Below, piece after piece: positions 22,083 through 31,015 of a DNA stretch of 51,745 bases. The notes under the pieces are model-generated. The model saw only the letters and a program-made list of their open reading frames with translations, was not told where the DNA came from and made no database searches. Positions within the stretch are counted from its first letter, which is position 1, and every line of letters begins with the position of its first letter. A program made the position numbers and the translations under genes. The DNA comes from Thermoleophilaceae bacterium (GTDB lineage Bacteria > Actinomycetota > Thermoleophilia > Solirubrobacterales > Thermoleophilaceae), in NCBI GenBank assembly GCA_040901445.1, contig JBBDYQ010000017.1, positions 1 through 51,745 of the forward strand, given 5' to 3'.

Positions 22083-23882
22083 ATGGAACGCCCAGAGACC
22101 ACGGAGGAGCTCCGCACGGAGCGGCTGGCGGGCGTTTCCGCCAGCGCGGACACGCGGGCCCTCGGGCGCTCGGCAGGCCCGGCGGCGGCTCGCTCCGAGG
22201 AGCTCGTGCTGGGGCGCTACCGGCTGGGCAGGCGCCTGGGGGCGGGCGGCTTCGGCGTGGTCTGGGCGGCCCTGGACGAGCGCTTGGAGCGCGAGGTTGC
22301 CGTGAAGGCGATTCCCCACGGCGAGGACTCCCGCGGGCCCGAGCGCGAGGCGCGCGCGGTGGCACGGCTCAACCACCCGGGCATCGTCGCGCTGTACGAG
22401 CTGGGCTCCGACGACGAGAACGTCTACCTGGTCTCCGAGCTCGTGCACGGCAGCACCTTCGGCGAGCTGGGCCGCGCCGGTGCGCTGTCGGACCGCGATG
22501 TGGCCCGGATCGGCCTCGCGCTCTGCGACGCCCTCGCGCACGCGCACGACAAGGGCGTGATCCACCGCGACGTCAAGCCCCAGAACGTCCTGGTGGCGGC
22601 CGAGCCCGCTGCCGGCGCGGGCTTCGCGAAGCTCGCCGACTTCGGCGTCGCGCACCTCGCGGGGGGCGATCCGCTCACGCGCACCGGGGACGTGGTGGGC
22701 ACGCTCGCCTACATGGCGCCCGAGCAGGCCGAGGGCCAGCGCGTGACCCCGGCCGCCGACGTCTACTCGCTCGCACTCACGCTGTTCGAGGGCTGGACCG
22801 GCACGAACCCCGTGCGGGCAGCCTCGCCCGCGGCCACCGCGCGGCGCCTGGGCCGCCCGCTGCCGCCGCTCGGGCGCCTGCGCCGCGACCTGCCGGCCGG
22901 GCTCTGCGACGCGGTGGACGCGGCGCTGCACCCGTGGCCCGACCGGCGACCGGCGCTCGAGGAGCTCCGTGCGGCGCTGGCGTCCTCGGCGGGAACCCTG
23001 TCGGACGAGGGCGGGCTGGTGGAGCCGGGCACGATCGAGCGCTTCGGGCTGGCCACGAGCCGGCGACTGGCGGCGAGTGCTCCGGCCGGGCCCGTGGCGC
23101 GCGTGCTCGCCGGCCTGGCGGCCGGGGGACTGGGCGTCCTGGCCCTGGCCACCCTCGGCCCCGACCCGCTGCCCTTCTCGCCCCTTGCGGCGGGCGCGGT
23201 GGCGGCCGTGCTCGTGGCGCTGCTGCCGCGCCTGGGCTGGTTGGCCGCGGCGGCGGCCCTGGCAGCCTGGCTGGCCTCCGAGGGGGCCGTGCCCGGCACG
23301 GCGCTGGTGCTGGCCGCGGGGCTGGCGGCCGTGCCGCCGCTCCTGCCCCGCGCCGGGCGGCTCTGGTCCGCTCCGGCCGCCGCTCCGCTGCTCGGCGCCG
23401 CGGCGCTCGGGCCGATGTACGTGGCGCTCGCGGGCCTGGCCGGCGGGCCCTGGCGCCGCGCCGGCCTGGGCGCCGCGGGCTTCGTCTGGCTGGCCCTGGC
23501 GGAGGTGGTCAGCGGCGACGCGCTGCTGTTCGGCCCACCCGGCGACGCCCTGGCACGGGCTGCGTGGGAGGGCTCGCTCGGCGACGCCGCGGGCGACGCT
23601 CTGCTGCCGCTCGTGACCACCCCCGCACTCGCGCCCGTGCTGGTGTGGGCGGCGTTCGCGGCCGCGCTGCCACTGGCGGTCCGCGGCCGCTCCCTCGCGC
23701 TCGACACGCTGCGCGGCGCGGTCTGGGCCGCCGGCCTCGTGGCGGCCCACAGCGGGCTGGGCGAGCTGCTCGCGGCGGAGGTTGAGCTGGCCGGCGCGCG
23801 GGGCGCGGTGGCGGGGACGCTGCTGGGGCTGGCCGCGGCGGTCGCGAGCGTGGCGGTGTCACCTAGGATGGACGCCGAATGA
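22083..23882 (+). CDS. Ser/Thr protein kinase with polytopic membrane C-terminus
   Basis: An N-terminal extension of about 40 residues precedes a Hanks-type kinase: GAGGFGVV (about 53-60), AVKAI with the ATP-site Lys, HRDVKPQNVL (about 161), DFGVAHL (about 186) and MAPEQAEGQ. All catalytic residues are present, so it should be active. From about 336 to 595 the protein is almost entirely hydrophobic, consistent with eight or more membrane spans. PASTA repeats are absent. It overlaps fhaA as ATGA and heads the cluster fhaA-fhaB-pstP-rodA-pbpA-pknB. In Mycobacterium the equivalent cluster has pknA next to pknB; this different kinase at the head may play the second-kinase role, which is inference. 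Confidence 0.9.
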   Translation: MERPETTEELRTERLAGVSASADTRALGRSAGPAAARSEELVLGRYRLGRRLGAGGFGVVWAALDERLEREVAVKAIPHGEDSRGPEREARAVARLNHPGIVALYELGSDDENVYLVSELVHGSTFGELGRAGALSDRDVARIGLALCDALAHAHDKGVIHRDVKPQNVLVAAEPAAGAGFAKLADFGVAHLAGGDPLTRTGDVVGTLAYMAPEQAEGQRVTPAADVYSLALTLFEGWTGTNPVRAASPAATARRLGRPLPPLGRLRRDLPAGLCDAVDAALHPWPDRRPALEELRAALASSAGTLSDEGGLVEPGTIERFGLATSRRLAASAPAGPVARVLAGLAAGGLGVLALATLGPDPLPFSPLAAGAVAAVLVALLPRLGWLAAAAALAAWLASEGAVPGTALVLAAGLAAVPPLLPRAGRLWSAPAAAPLLGAAALGPMYVALAGLAGGPWRRAGLGAAGFVWLALAEVVSGDALLFGPPGDALARAAWEGSLGDAAGDALLPLVTTPALAPVLVWAAFAAALPLAVRGRSLALDTLRGAVWAAGLVAAHSGLGELLAAEVELAGARGAVAGTLLGLAAAVASVAVSPRMDAE

Positions 23883-24628
23883 GCGTGCTCCGCAACCTGG
23901 AGGCCAAGCTCGAGGGCCTCGTAGAGGGCGCGTTCAGCCGCGCCTTCAAGTCCGAGGTCCAGCCCGTCGAGATCGCCCACAAGCTCGCCAAGGAGATGGG
24001 CGAGCACAAGACGGTCTCGGTGTCGCGCACGTACGTTCCCAACCACTACCGCGTCTTCCTCTCGCCCAAGGACCGCGAGCAGTTCGCCAGCTACGAGGAC
24101 GCCCTGCGCAAGGAGCTGTCGGACTACCTCCTCGAGCATGCCCGGGACGAGGGGCTGGCGCTCACCAGCCGGCCCCAGGTGGAGCTGGAGACCGACGACC
24201 GGCTGGGTCTCGGCGAGTTCGGGATCCAGGCCCAGCTCGTCCAGGCCGCCGAGGACGACGGCGAGGAGCTGCCCCCGAGCCAGGGTGAGTTCGGCAACAC
24301 GATGGTCTACTCCGTGGACCGCGAGGCGCGGCCGCTGCTCGAGGAGCTCCACGGCCAGGCCATCCTGCGCGACGGGGACCGCCGGCGCGCGCTGAGCGGC
24401 GAGCGGATGCTGCTGGGCCGGAGCCGGGAGTGCGACGTGCGCATCGACGATCCCAACGTCTCCCGCCACCACGCCGAGGTGCGGCGAGCCGAGGGGGGCT
24501 GGGTCGTGGCCGACCTCGGCTCCACCAACGGCATCAAGGTCAACGGCCACCGGGTGGAGTCGGCCCGTCTCTCGCCCGGCGACGAGATCATGCTCGGAGT
24601 CACCCGGCTGACGTTCGACGTCGAGTAG
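23879..24628 (+). CDS. fhaA: FHA-domain protein FhaA (DUF3662 + FHA)
   Basis: An N-terminal DUF3662 domain (MSVLRNLEAKLEGLVEGAFS onward, with VQPVEIAHKLAKEM and VSRTYVPNHYRVFLSP) is joined by an acidic linker to a C-terminal FHA domain. The FHA motifs are LLGRSRECDVRIDDPNVSRHHAEVRR and DLGSTNGIKVNG, with the phosphothreonine-binding Arg, Ser, His and Asn. Length is 249. In mycobacteria FhaA binds phosphorylated partners such as the MurJ pseudokinase module. It is the first of two FHA proteins in the cluster and overlaps the kinase gene before it by 4 bases. Confidence 0.93.
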   Translation: MSVLRNLEAKLEGLVEGAFSRAFKSEVQPVEIAHKLAKEMGEHKTVSVSRTYVPNHYRVFLSPKDREQFASYEDALRKELSDYLLEHARDEGLALTSRPQVELETDDRLGLGEFGIQAQLVQAAEDDGEELPPSQGEFGNTMVYSVDREARPLLEELHGQAILRDGDRRRALSGERMLLGRSRECDVRIDDPNVSRHHAEVRRAEGGWVVADLGSTNGIKVNGHRVESARLSPGDEIMLGVTRLTFDVE

Positions 24629-24642
24629 CCGCCCCGCACCGG

Positions 24643-25134
24643 ATGGACGACCCGATCGCCGTCGCGCTCAAGTTCGGCTTCCTGGCCGTCCTCTACCTGT
24701 TCCTGCTCTGGGTGGCGCGCAGCTCGGTGCGCGACCTGGCGCGCAGCGCCGGGCCCGATGACGTGCCGGCGCCCGACGCCGCCGAGCCGGAGCCGCGCAG
24801 GCGCCGGCGCGAGCCCGCCGGGCCGGACCTGCGGGCGGGCGTCGCACCGCGGCTGGAGGTGCTCGCCGCGATGGGGTATGAGCCGGGAATGCGCTTCGAG
24901 ATCGGCGAAGGGGCCACAATGGGGCGCGCCGACAGCTCGGACATCCCGATCGACGATCCTTTCGCGTCGTCGGCACACGCAAGGATCTTCCCTCGCGGGC
25001 AGTTCATGTATATCGAGGACATGGGAAGCACGAACGGCACTTACCTGAACGGGCGGCAGCTCCGGCGAGCCGAGCAGCTCAAGGTGGCCGACGTCGTGCG
25101 GATCGGTGAGTCCGAGTACAGGTACCAGGAGTGA
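24643..25134 (+). CDS. fhaB: Membrane-anchored FHA protein FhaB/FipA
   Basis: Starts at ATG 24643 (MDDPIAVALKFGFLAVLYLF). One membrane span covers about 8-27, followed by a charged linker with RRRRRE and a C-terminal FHA domain. The motifs are MGRADSSDIPIDDPFASSAHARIF and DMGSTNGTYLNGRQL. It has 163 residues, like mycobacterial FhaB (FipA), which links the kinase system to division. The final GAGTGA overlaps the phosphatase start GTG 25131. Confidence 0.93.
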   Translation: MDDPIAVALKFGFLAVLYLFLLWVARSSVRDLARSAGPDDVPAPDAAEPEPRRRRREPAGPDLRAGVAPRLEVLAAMGYEPGMRFEIGEGATMGRADSSDIPIDDPFASSAHARIFPRGQFMYIEDMGSTNGTYLNGRQLRRAEQLKVADVVRIGESEYRYQE

Positions 25135-26393
25135 GCGTGCAGATCGTCGAGGAGTTCGGCCTGACCGACGTCGGGCGCCAGCGCAGCGGCAACGAGGACA
25201 ACTACTTCGAGGCCCCGCCGCTGTTCGCCGTGGCCGACGGCATGGGCGGCGCGCGCGCCGGGGAGGTGGCCTCGAAGCTGGCCGTCGAGGTGTTCGCCGA
25301 GGAGCGCGACGGCGGCGACTCCGCCGAGGCGCTGCTCGAGGCGCTGGCCAAGGAGGCCAACCGGCGCATCTACGACCTCGCCCAGAAGGACGAGTCGCGC
25401 GCCGGGATGGGCTGTACGCTCACGTCCGCGCTCGTGGGTGACGGGGAGATCACGATCGGTCACGTGGGCGACAGCCGCGCCTACCGCCTGCGCGGCGAGG
25501 ACTTCGAGCAGATCACGCGCGACCACTCCCTCGTGGAGGAGCTCGTGCGCCAGGGCAAGCTCACCGCCGAGGAGGCGGAGGTGCACCCGCAGCGCTCGAT
25601 CATCACGAGGGCGCTGGGTCCCGAGCCGGACGTGGAGGTGGACTCCTACACGCACCCGGCCAAGGCCGGCGACGTGTACCTGCTGTGCTCGGACGGCCTC
25701 ACCGGCATGGTCACCGACGAGCGCATCACGGAGATCCTGCTGGCCCGCTCTTCGCTCGAGCAGGCCGCGCAGGAGCTCATCGACGCGGCCAACGAGAACG
25801 GCGGTCGCGACAACATCACCGTGGTCCTGTTCCGCCTGGGCGAGGGCGACGAGGACGCCGACGACCCGGACACGCTCTCGGGACGCGAGACCAACGTGAC
25901 GCTCACCGTGGACGACGTGCGGGCGGCGGCGGCCACCACCAAGGCGTCGCCCACCCAGACCACCAAGCCGAGCGACGCCCGAGACGCCACTCGTGTCGGC
26001 GACAACACGATGCTGATGGACGCCGAGTCGGCGGCCGCTGCCCGCGCGTCGCCACCCTCGCCCCGCCGCGCACCGCGCCGCCGCCGGCGCGCGGTGACCG
26101 TCGTGATCCTCGTGCTCGTGATCTCGGCGGTGCTGGCCGGGCTGTACGTCGGCAGCCGGCAGTTCTGGTTCGTCGGCACGGACGACCAGGGACTGCTCAC
26201 CCTCAACCGAGGGCTGCCATACGAGCTCCCCCTCGGCATCGAGCTCTACACCGAGGAGTACGTCTCGAGCGTGCCCGCGAGCTCGATCCGCAACGAGCGG
26301 CGGCGCGAGAACGTCCTCGACCAGCAGCTCCGCGAGCGCGGGGACGCGGTCGACCTCATCCAGAGCTACGAACGTCCGCTGACCGGGTCATAG
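25131..26393 (+). CDS. pstP: PP2C-family Ser/Thr protein phosphatase
   Basis: Reverses phosphorylation by the cluster's kinases. The metal-dependent PP2C domain (about 5-235) contains VGRQRSGNEDNYF, VADGMGGARAG, MGCTLTSALV, IGHVGDSRAYRL, LLCSDGLTGMV and ENGGRDNITVVL, giving all the Asp metal ligands. A Thr-rich linker follows, then a basic stretch ([12 protein letters not shown]) and a single membrane span near 320-341. A short extracellular tail follows. The 420-residue size and the single span match mycobacterial PstP. The start is GTG 25131, overlapping fhaB by 4 bases; a GTG at 25137 is a close alternative. Confidence 0.95.
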   Translation: MSVQIVEEFGLTDVGRQRSGNEDNYFEAPPLFAVADGMGGARAGEVASKLAVEVFAEERDGGDSAEALLEALAKEANRRIYDLAQKDESRAGMGCTLTSALVGDGEITIGHVGDSRAYRLRGEDFEQITRDHSLVEELVRQGKLTAEEAEVHPQRSIITRALGPEPDVEVDSYTHPAKAGDVYLLCSDGLTGMVTDERITEILLARSSLEQAAQELIDAANENGGRDNITVVLFRLGEGDEDADDPDTLSGRETNVTLTVDDVRAAAATTKASPTQTTKPSDARDATRVGDNTMLMDAESAAAARASPPSPRRAPRRRRRAVTVVILVLVISAVLAGLYVGSRQFWFVGTDDQGLLTLNRGLPYELPLGIELYTEEYVSSVPASSIRNERRRENVLDQQLRERGDAVDLIQSYERPLTGS

Positions 26394-26407
26394 GAGCGCG
26401 CTGAGCG

Positions 26408-27721
26408 ATGTCCGCACGCGCCCGCGAGTTCGTCGGGTTGGTACCGGTCTCCCTCCTGGTCACCGGGGGCTTCACCGCCGTGCTCATCACGCGCTCCGAC
26501 GTGATCGAGAACGTGACCCTCACCTACGGAGCCATCTTCCTCGGGCTGGCGGTGGTGGGGCACCTGTTCATCCGCGCGCGGCTGCCGGATGCCGATCCGC
26601 ACCTGTACCCGCTGGCTGCGCTGCTGGCGGCCTTCGGCCTGGTGATGATCTACCGGATCGACGAGGCCAAGGCCGGCGAGCAGGCCGTGGTGTTCGGGAT
26701 CGGGCTCGCGCTGTTCTGCGCCACGATCGTGCTGCTGCGAGACCACCGGGTGCTCGAGCGCTACCGCTACACGATCGCCGCCGCGGGCATAGCGCTGCTG
26801 CTCTCGCCGCGCCTGCCGGGCATCGGCGAGCAGGTGAACGGCGCCTACCTCGCCGTGAGCGTGGGGCCGCTGTCCTTCCAGCCGGCCGAGTTCGGCAAGC
26901 TCGCCATCGTCATCTTCCTGGCCAGCTATCTCAATGACACGCGCGAGGTGCTCGTGCGCGGGCGCATCCCGCGAATCAGCCTGAAGCACCTCGGGCCGCT
27001 GCTGGTGGTCTGGGGCGCGGCCATGCTCATGCTCGTCGTCATCCGCGACCTGGGCAGCTCGCTGATGTTCTTCGGCGCCTTCCTCGCGCTGCTGTACGTG
27101 GCCACGGCGCGGCTGTCGCTCGTGGCGGCGGGCTTCGGCATGTTCGCGGCGGGCGCCTGGTTCTTTGCCAACACGGTCGGCCACGTGCGCGACCGCGTGG
27201 ACATCTGGCTCGATCCGTTCGCCCCCGGCGTGGTGGACGACGAGGGCTACCAGATCGCCCAGTCCCTGTTCGCGCAGGCCGACGGCGGGCTGTTCGGCGT
27301 GGGCTTCGGCGAGTCGCTGCTGCGGGTGACCACGCCGGCGGGCGACACCCTGCAGCTCCTGCCCGCGGCCGAGACCGACCTCATCTACTCGATCATCGTC
27401 AACGAGCTCGGGCTGTTCGGCGCCTGCGCGGTGATCCTCACCTACCTGCTGTTCGCCGCACGCGGCTTCAAGACCGCCGTGCTCGCCGGGGACGGCTTCT
27501 CCAAGCTGCTGGCCGCCGGGCTCACCGCGGTGTTCGCCCTGCAGGTGTTCGTGATCGTCGGCGGCGTCACGCGCGTGATCCCGCTCACGGGCGTCACGCT
27601 GCCGTTCATCTCGTTCGGCGGCAGCTCGCTCGTGGCCAACTTCGTGCTGCTGGCGCTGTTGCTGATCGTGTCCGACCACGCCCGCCGCGACCGCGCCGGG
27701 TTCCGGGGGGGATTGGTCTGA
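26408..27721 (+). CDS. rodA: SEDS-family peptidoglycan glycosyltransferase RodA/FtsW
   Basis: A membrane glycosyltransferase that polymerises lipid II. The 437 residues form 10 or more spans. Family signatures include AVSVGPLSFQPAEFGKLAIVIFLA, VIRDLGSSLMFFGAF, RVDIWLDPFAPG with the conserved LDP loop, GYQIAQSLFAQADGGLFGVG, PAAETDLIYSIIVNELGL and the terminal IPLTGVTLPFISFGGSSLVAN. The loop EQVNGAYLAVSV replaces the more usual NGAxRWI with an ungapped variant. It is followed directly by pbpA with a 4-base overlap, the expected SEDS-bPBP pairing. ATG 26408 lies 14 bases after pstP. Confidence 0.95.
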   Translation: MSARAREFVGLVPVSLLVTGGFTAVLITRSDVIENVTLTYGAIFLGLAVVGHLFIRARLPDADPHLYPLAALLAAFGLVMIYRIDEAKAGEQAVVFGIGLALFCATIVLLRDHRVLERYRYTIAAAGIALLLSPRLPGIGEQVNGAYLAVSVGPLSFQPAEFGKLAIVIFLASYLNDTREVLVRGRIPRISLKHLGPLLVVWGAAMLMLVVIRDLGSSLMFFGAFLALLYVATARLSLVAAGFGMFAAGAWFFANTVGHVRDRVDIWLDPFAPGVVDDEGYQIAQSLFAQADGGLFGVGFGESLLRVTTPAGDTLQLLPAAETDLIYSIIVNELGLFGACAVILTYLLFAARGFKTAVLAGDGFSKLLAAGLTAVFALQVFVIVGGVTRVIPLTGVTLPFISFGGSSLVANFVLLALLLIVSDHARRDRAGFRGGLV

Positions 27722-29157
27722 ACCGCCAGATCTCCCACCTCATGACGCTCGTGGTGCTGCTGTTCGCGCTGCTCGTGGTGTTCACCTCGCGCTGGTCGGT
27801 GTTCGAGGCCGAGAGCCTCGAGAACGAGTCGGCCAATCGCCGCCCGCTGATCGAGCAGGCGCAGATCCCGCGCGGCATCATCACCGCCACCGACGGCACG
27901 GTGCTGGCGCGCAACCAGCAGCGCGGCAGCGGCAGCTCGGCGATCTTCACCCGGCTGTATCCGCAGAACGAGCTGATGGTCCACGCGATGGGGTACTCGT
28001 TCATCGACCGCGGCCAGGCGGGCACCGAGCAGTTCCGCAACGACGCGCTCGCCGGTCTGTCGGACGAGTTCTCCACGATCCTCGACGAGCTCACGGGCGG
28101 CGTGGACGCGGGCGACGACGTGCGCCTCACGCTCGACCCCGACGTCCAGCGGGCCGCGGTGGCGGCCCTCGGCGGGCGCAGGGGCGGCGTGGTGGCCATC
28201 GAGCCGAGCACCGGCCGCGTGCGGGCCATGGTCAGCGTGCCCCAATACGACCCCAACACGATCCCGGACAACTTCGCCGAGCTGGCGAGCGATGACGAGA
28301 GCTCCCCGCTGCTCAACCGCGCCACACAGGCCACCTATCCGCCGGGCTCGACCTTCAAGGTGGTCACCGCCACGGCGGCGCTCGACACGGGCGAGTTCAC
28401 GCCGAGCTCCACGTTGGACGGCAGCTCGCCGCAGGAGATCTCGGGCGTTGACCTCTCCAACTGCTGCACGGAGGGGTCCGGCGACTTCGGCCCGCTCCCG
28501 TTCTCCACCGCGCTGCAGAGGTCGGTGAACACCGCGTTCGCGAACGTGGGCGTGCAGATCGGCCGCGGCACGCTCGTGGAGTACATGAAGCGCTTCGGGT
28601 TCTACGAGGACCCGCCGCTGGACTACCCCGACGGCCAGATGGCTCCGAGCGGGATCTTCAACAGGGACGGCGAGCTGGTGGAGGACGGCTTCGACGTGGG
28701 CCGCGCCGCCATCGGCCAGGGCGGCGCCGAGGGCCAGACGCGGGCCACGCCGCTGCAGATGGCCATGGTGGCTGCGGCGATCGGGAACGACGGCGTGCTG
28801 ATGGAGCCGCGCCTGACCGAGCGCATCGTGGCGCCGGACGGGCGCGTGGAGGAGCGCGTGGAGCCTGAGGAGCACCGGCGCGTGATGAAGGAGGAGACCG
28901 CCGCCCAGATGCAGCAGCTGATGCGCGGGGTGGTGCAGAGCGGGACCGCCGCGGGCACGGGCCTGGACGAGTTCCAGGCCGCCGGCAAGACCGGCACCGC
29001 CGAGGTGGCCGACCACAACCAGGCGTGGTTCATCACCTTCGCCCCCGCCGACGACCCGCAGATCGCGATCGCCGCGACGGTCGAGGAGACCCAGGGGCAG
29101 GGCGCCAGCGTTGCCGCGCCGATCGCCAGGCGGGTGCTGCAGGAGATTCTCGGGTAG
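27718..29157 (+). CDS. pbpA: Class B penicillin-binding protein PbpA, probable CTG start
   Basis: A transpeptidase partner of the SEDS protein. Motifs: STFK (active Ser near 210), SVN (near 269) and KTGTAE (near 423). The membrane anchor is near residues 8-28. The first ATG is at 27742, but actinobacterial PbpA proteins begin MN-x-x-xRI just before the membrane span. Here the codons before that ATG read LNRQISHL. CTG 27718 would give (M)NRQISHLMTLVVLLF and would overlap the rodA stop as CTGA, exactly the 4-base pattern of its neighbours. I therefore start at CTG 27718, giving 479 residues. If wrong, the protein begins 8 residues later. Confidence 0.85.
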   Translation: MNRQISHLMTLVVLLFALLVVFTSRWSVFEAESLENESANRRPLIEQAQIPRGIITATDGTVLARNQQRGSGSSAIFTRLYPQNELMVHAMGYSFIDRGQAGTEQFRNDALAGLSDEFSTILDELTGGVDAGDDVRLTLDPDVQRAAVAALGGRRGGVVAIEPSTGRVRAMVSVPQYDPNTIPDNFAELASDDESSPLLNRATQATYPPGSTFKVVTATAALDTGEFTPSSTLDGSSPQEISGVDLSNCCTEGSGDFGPLPFSTALQRSVNTAFANVGVQIGRGTLVEYMKRFGFYEDPPLDYPDGQMAPSGIFNRDGELVEDGFDVGRAAIGQGGAEGQTRATPLQMAMVAAAIGNDGVLMEPRLTERIVAPDGRVEERVEPEEHRRVMKEETAAQMQQLMRGVVQSGTAAGTGLDEFQAAGKTGTAEVADHNQAWFITFAPADDPQIAIAATVEETQGQGASVAAPIARRVLQEILG

Positions 29158-29161
29158 GCGG

Positions 29162-31015
29162 ATGGCAGAGGTCGCGGACAACACCCTCATCGACGGCCGT
29201 TACCGGATCACGAGCAGGATCGGGTCGGGCGGCATGGCCGACGTCTACGCCGCCGAGGACACCCACCTCGGCCGCGACGTGGCGATCAAGGTCCTCTACC
29301 GCCGCTTCGCCCAGGACGACGAGTTCGTGGAGCGCTTCCGGCGTGAGGCCAAGTCCGCCGCCGGCCTCCAGCACCCCAACGTGGTGAACGTCTTCGACCG
29401 CGGCGAGCACGACGGCACCTACTACATCGCGATGGAGCACCTGCGCGGCCGCACGCTCAAGGAGATCGTGTCCAGCGAGTCGCCGCTCGACGAGACGCGC
29501 GCCATCGACCTCGCCATCCAGATCCTGCGGGCGGCAGGGTTCGCCCACCGCCGAGGCGTGATCCACCGCGACTTCAAGCCCCACAACGTCATCGTGGACG
29601 ACGCCGACGGCGCCAAGGTCACCGACTTCGGCATCGCGCGCGCCGGTGCCTCCGAGATGACCGAGACCGGTTCGATCATGGGCACCGCCCAGTATCTCTC
29701 CCCCGAGCAGGCCCAGGGCCACGGCGTCACCGCGCAGTCCGACCTCTACTCGATCGCCGTGATCCTGTACGAGCTGCTGGCCGGCCAGGTCCCCTTCGAC
29801 GGTGAGAGCGCCGTCTCGGTGGCGCTCAAGCACCTCAACGACGCTCCGCCGCCGCTGTCGGCGCTGCGGGCGGGTGTCCATCCGGGGCTGGAGGGCGTGG
29901 TCATGCGCGGCCTGGCCAAGCACCCGGAGCAGCGCTTCGCCGACGCCGACGAGCTGATCGCGGTGCTCGAGGACGTCCGCGAGCAGATCCAGGCCGGCGA
30001 GGGCTACGGCGGGCAGACCGCCATGTTCCCGGCGCCCATGGAGACCGCCGAGTCCGCCCTGCCCGAGGAGCGGCGCCGCCGCCGCCGCTGGCCCTACGTG
30101 GCGCTCGGACTTGTGGGGCTGGCCCTCATCGCCGCAGCCGTCTACGCCATCACGCGCCCGGAGGAGGTGGCGGTCCCCGACGTGGTGGGCGGCACGCTGC
30201 TCGAGGCCGCTACCCGGCTCGAGGGTGAGGGCTTCGAGGTGGAGGCCCAGCGGGTGCAGGACCAGGCGCCGGTGGACGAGGTCATCCGCCAGGACCCGCG
30301 CGGCGGCGCGAAGGCCGACGAGGGCTCCCAGGTGACGCTGACCGTGTCCAACGGGCCCGGGCAGGCGCGCGTGCCCTCGGTGGAGGGCCGGCCCCGTGGG
30401 GAGGCGGTGGAGGAGCTCAACGACAAGGGCTTCGACGTCACCGTGGACGGTGAGGCCAGCGACGACTTCGATGACGGCATCGCCATCCGCACCGTCCCCG
30501 AGGGCGGCGAGCTGGCCGACCGCGGCGAGCGCATCCGGCTGTTCGTGAGCACCGGCCCGGAGAGCGTGAGCGTGCCCGACGTCGTGGGCTCCAGCGAGCG
30601 CTCCGCCGAGTCCAGGCTGGAGCGCGCCGGGTTGCTCGTGGACGTGGAGGAGGAGGCGTCCGGGTCCGACGAGGGCACGGTCATCCGCCAGGCGCCGGGG
30701 CCGGGCGCGGAGGTGGACAGCGGCACGCGGGTGACGATCGTGGTCTCCACCGGCCGCGAGGAGGTCGAGGTCCCGTCGGTGCTCGGCCAGTCGCTGCGCG
30801 AGGCGCGCGCGACGCTGCGCGACGCCGGCTTCGAGGTGGACGCGGACGAGCGAGCCGTGGACTCGCCCGCCGAGGACGGCGTGGTCGTAGACCAGCGCCC
30901 GGGCGGCGGCAGCGAGCGCCGGCGCGGGGACACCGTGACGATCTTCGTCGGGCGCTTCGAGGAGCCGGAGCCGCCGCCCACGCCGCCGCCGCCGCCCGAC
31001 GCGGGCACGCCTTGA
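29162..31015 (+). CDS. pknB: PASTA-domain Ser/Thr protein kinase PknB
   Basis: The main cell-wall kinase of the cluster. Kinase domain 13-280: RIGSGGMADVY (about 19-29), VAIKVL with the ATP-site Lys, HRDFKPHNVI (the usual Leu of HRDLKP is Phe), VTDFGIARA and LSPEQAQGHG. A basic segment (RRRRRR) precedes a membrane span at about 308-330. Four PASTA repeats follow, each starting with a V-P-x-V motif (VAVPDVVGG, ARVPSVEG, VSVPDVVG, VEVPSVLG). They are predicted to sense muropeptide or lipid II outside the cell. The tail is Pro-rich. ATG 29162 lies four bases after the pbpA stop. Its end overlaps ddl as TTGA. Confidence 0.96.
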   Translation: MAEVADNTLIDGRYRITSRIGSGGMADVYAAEDTHLGRDVAIKVLYRRFAQDDEFVERFRREAKSAAGLQHPNVVNVFDRGEHDGTYYIAMEHLRGRTLKEIVSSESPLDETRAIDLAIQILRAAGFAHRRGVIHRDFKPHNVIVDDADGAKVTDFGIARAGASEMTETGSIMGTAQYLSPEQAQGHGVTAQSDLYSIAVILYELLAGQVPFDGESAVSVALKHLNDAPPPLSALRAGVHPGLEGVVMRGLAKHPEQRFADADELIAVLEDVREQIQAGEGYGGQTAMFPAPMETAESALPEERRRRRRWPYVALGLVGLALIAAAVYAITRPEEVAVPDVVGGTLLEAATRLEGEGFEVEAQRVQDQAPVDEVIRQDPRGGAKADEGSQVTLTVSNGPGQARVPSVEGRPRGEAVEELNDKGFDVTVDGEASDDFDDGIAIRTVPEGGELADRGERIRLFVSTGPESVSVPDVVGSSERSAESRLERAGLLVDVEEEASGSDEGTVIRQAPGPGAEVDSGTRVTIVVSTGREEVEVPSVLGQSLREARATLRDAGFEVDADERAVDSPAEDGVVVDQRPGGGSERRRGDTVTIFVGRFEEPEPPPTPPPPPDAGTP

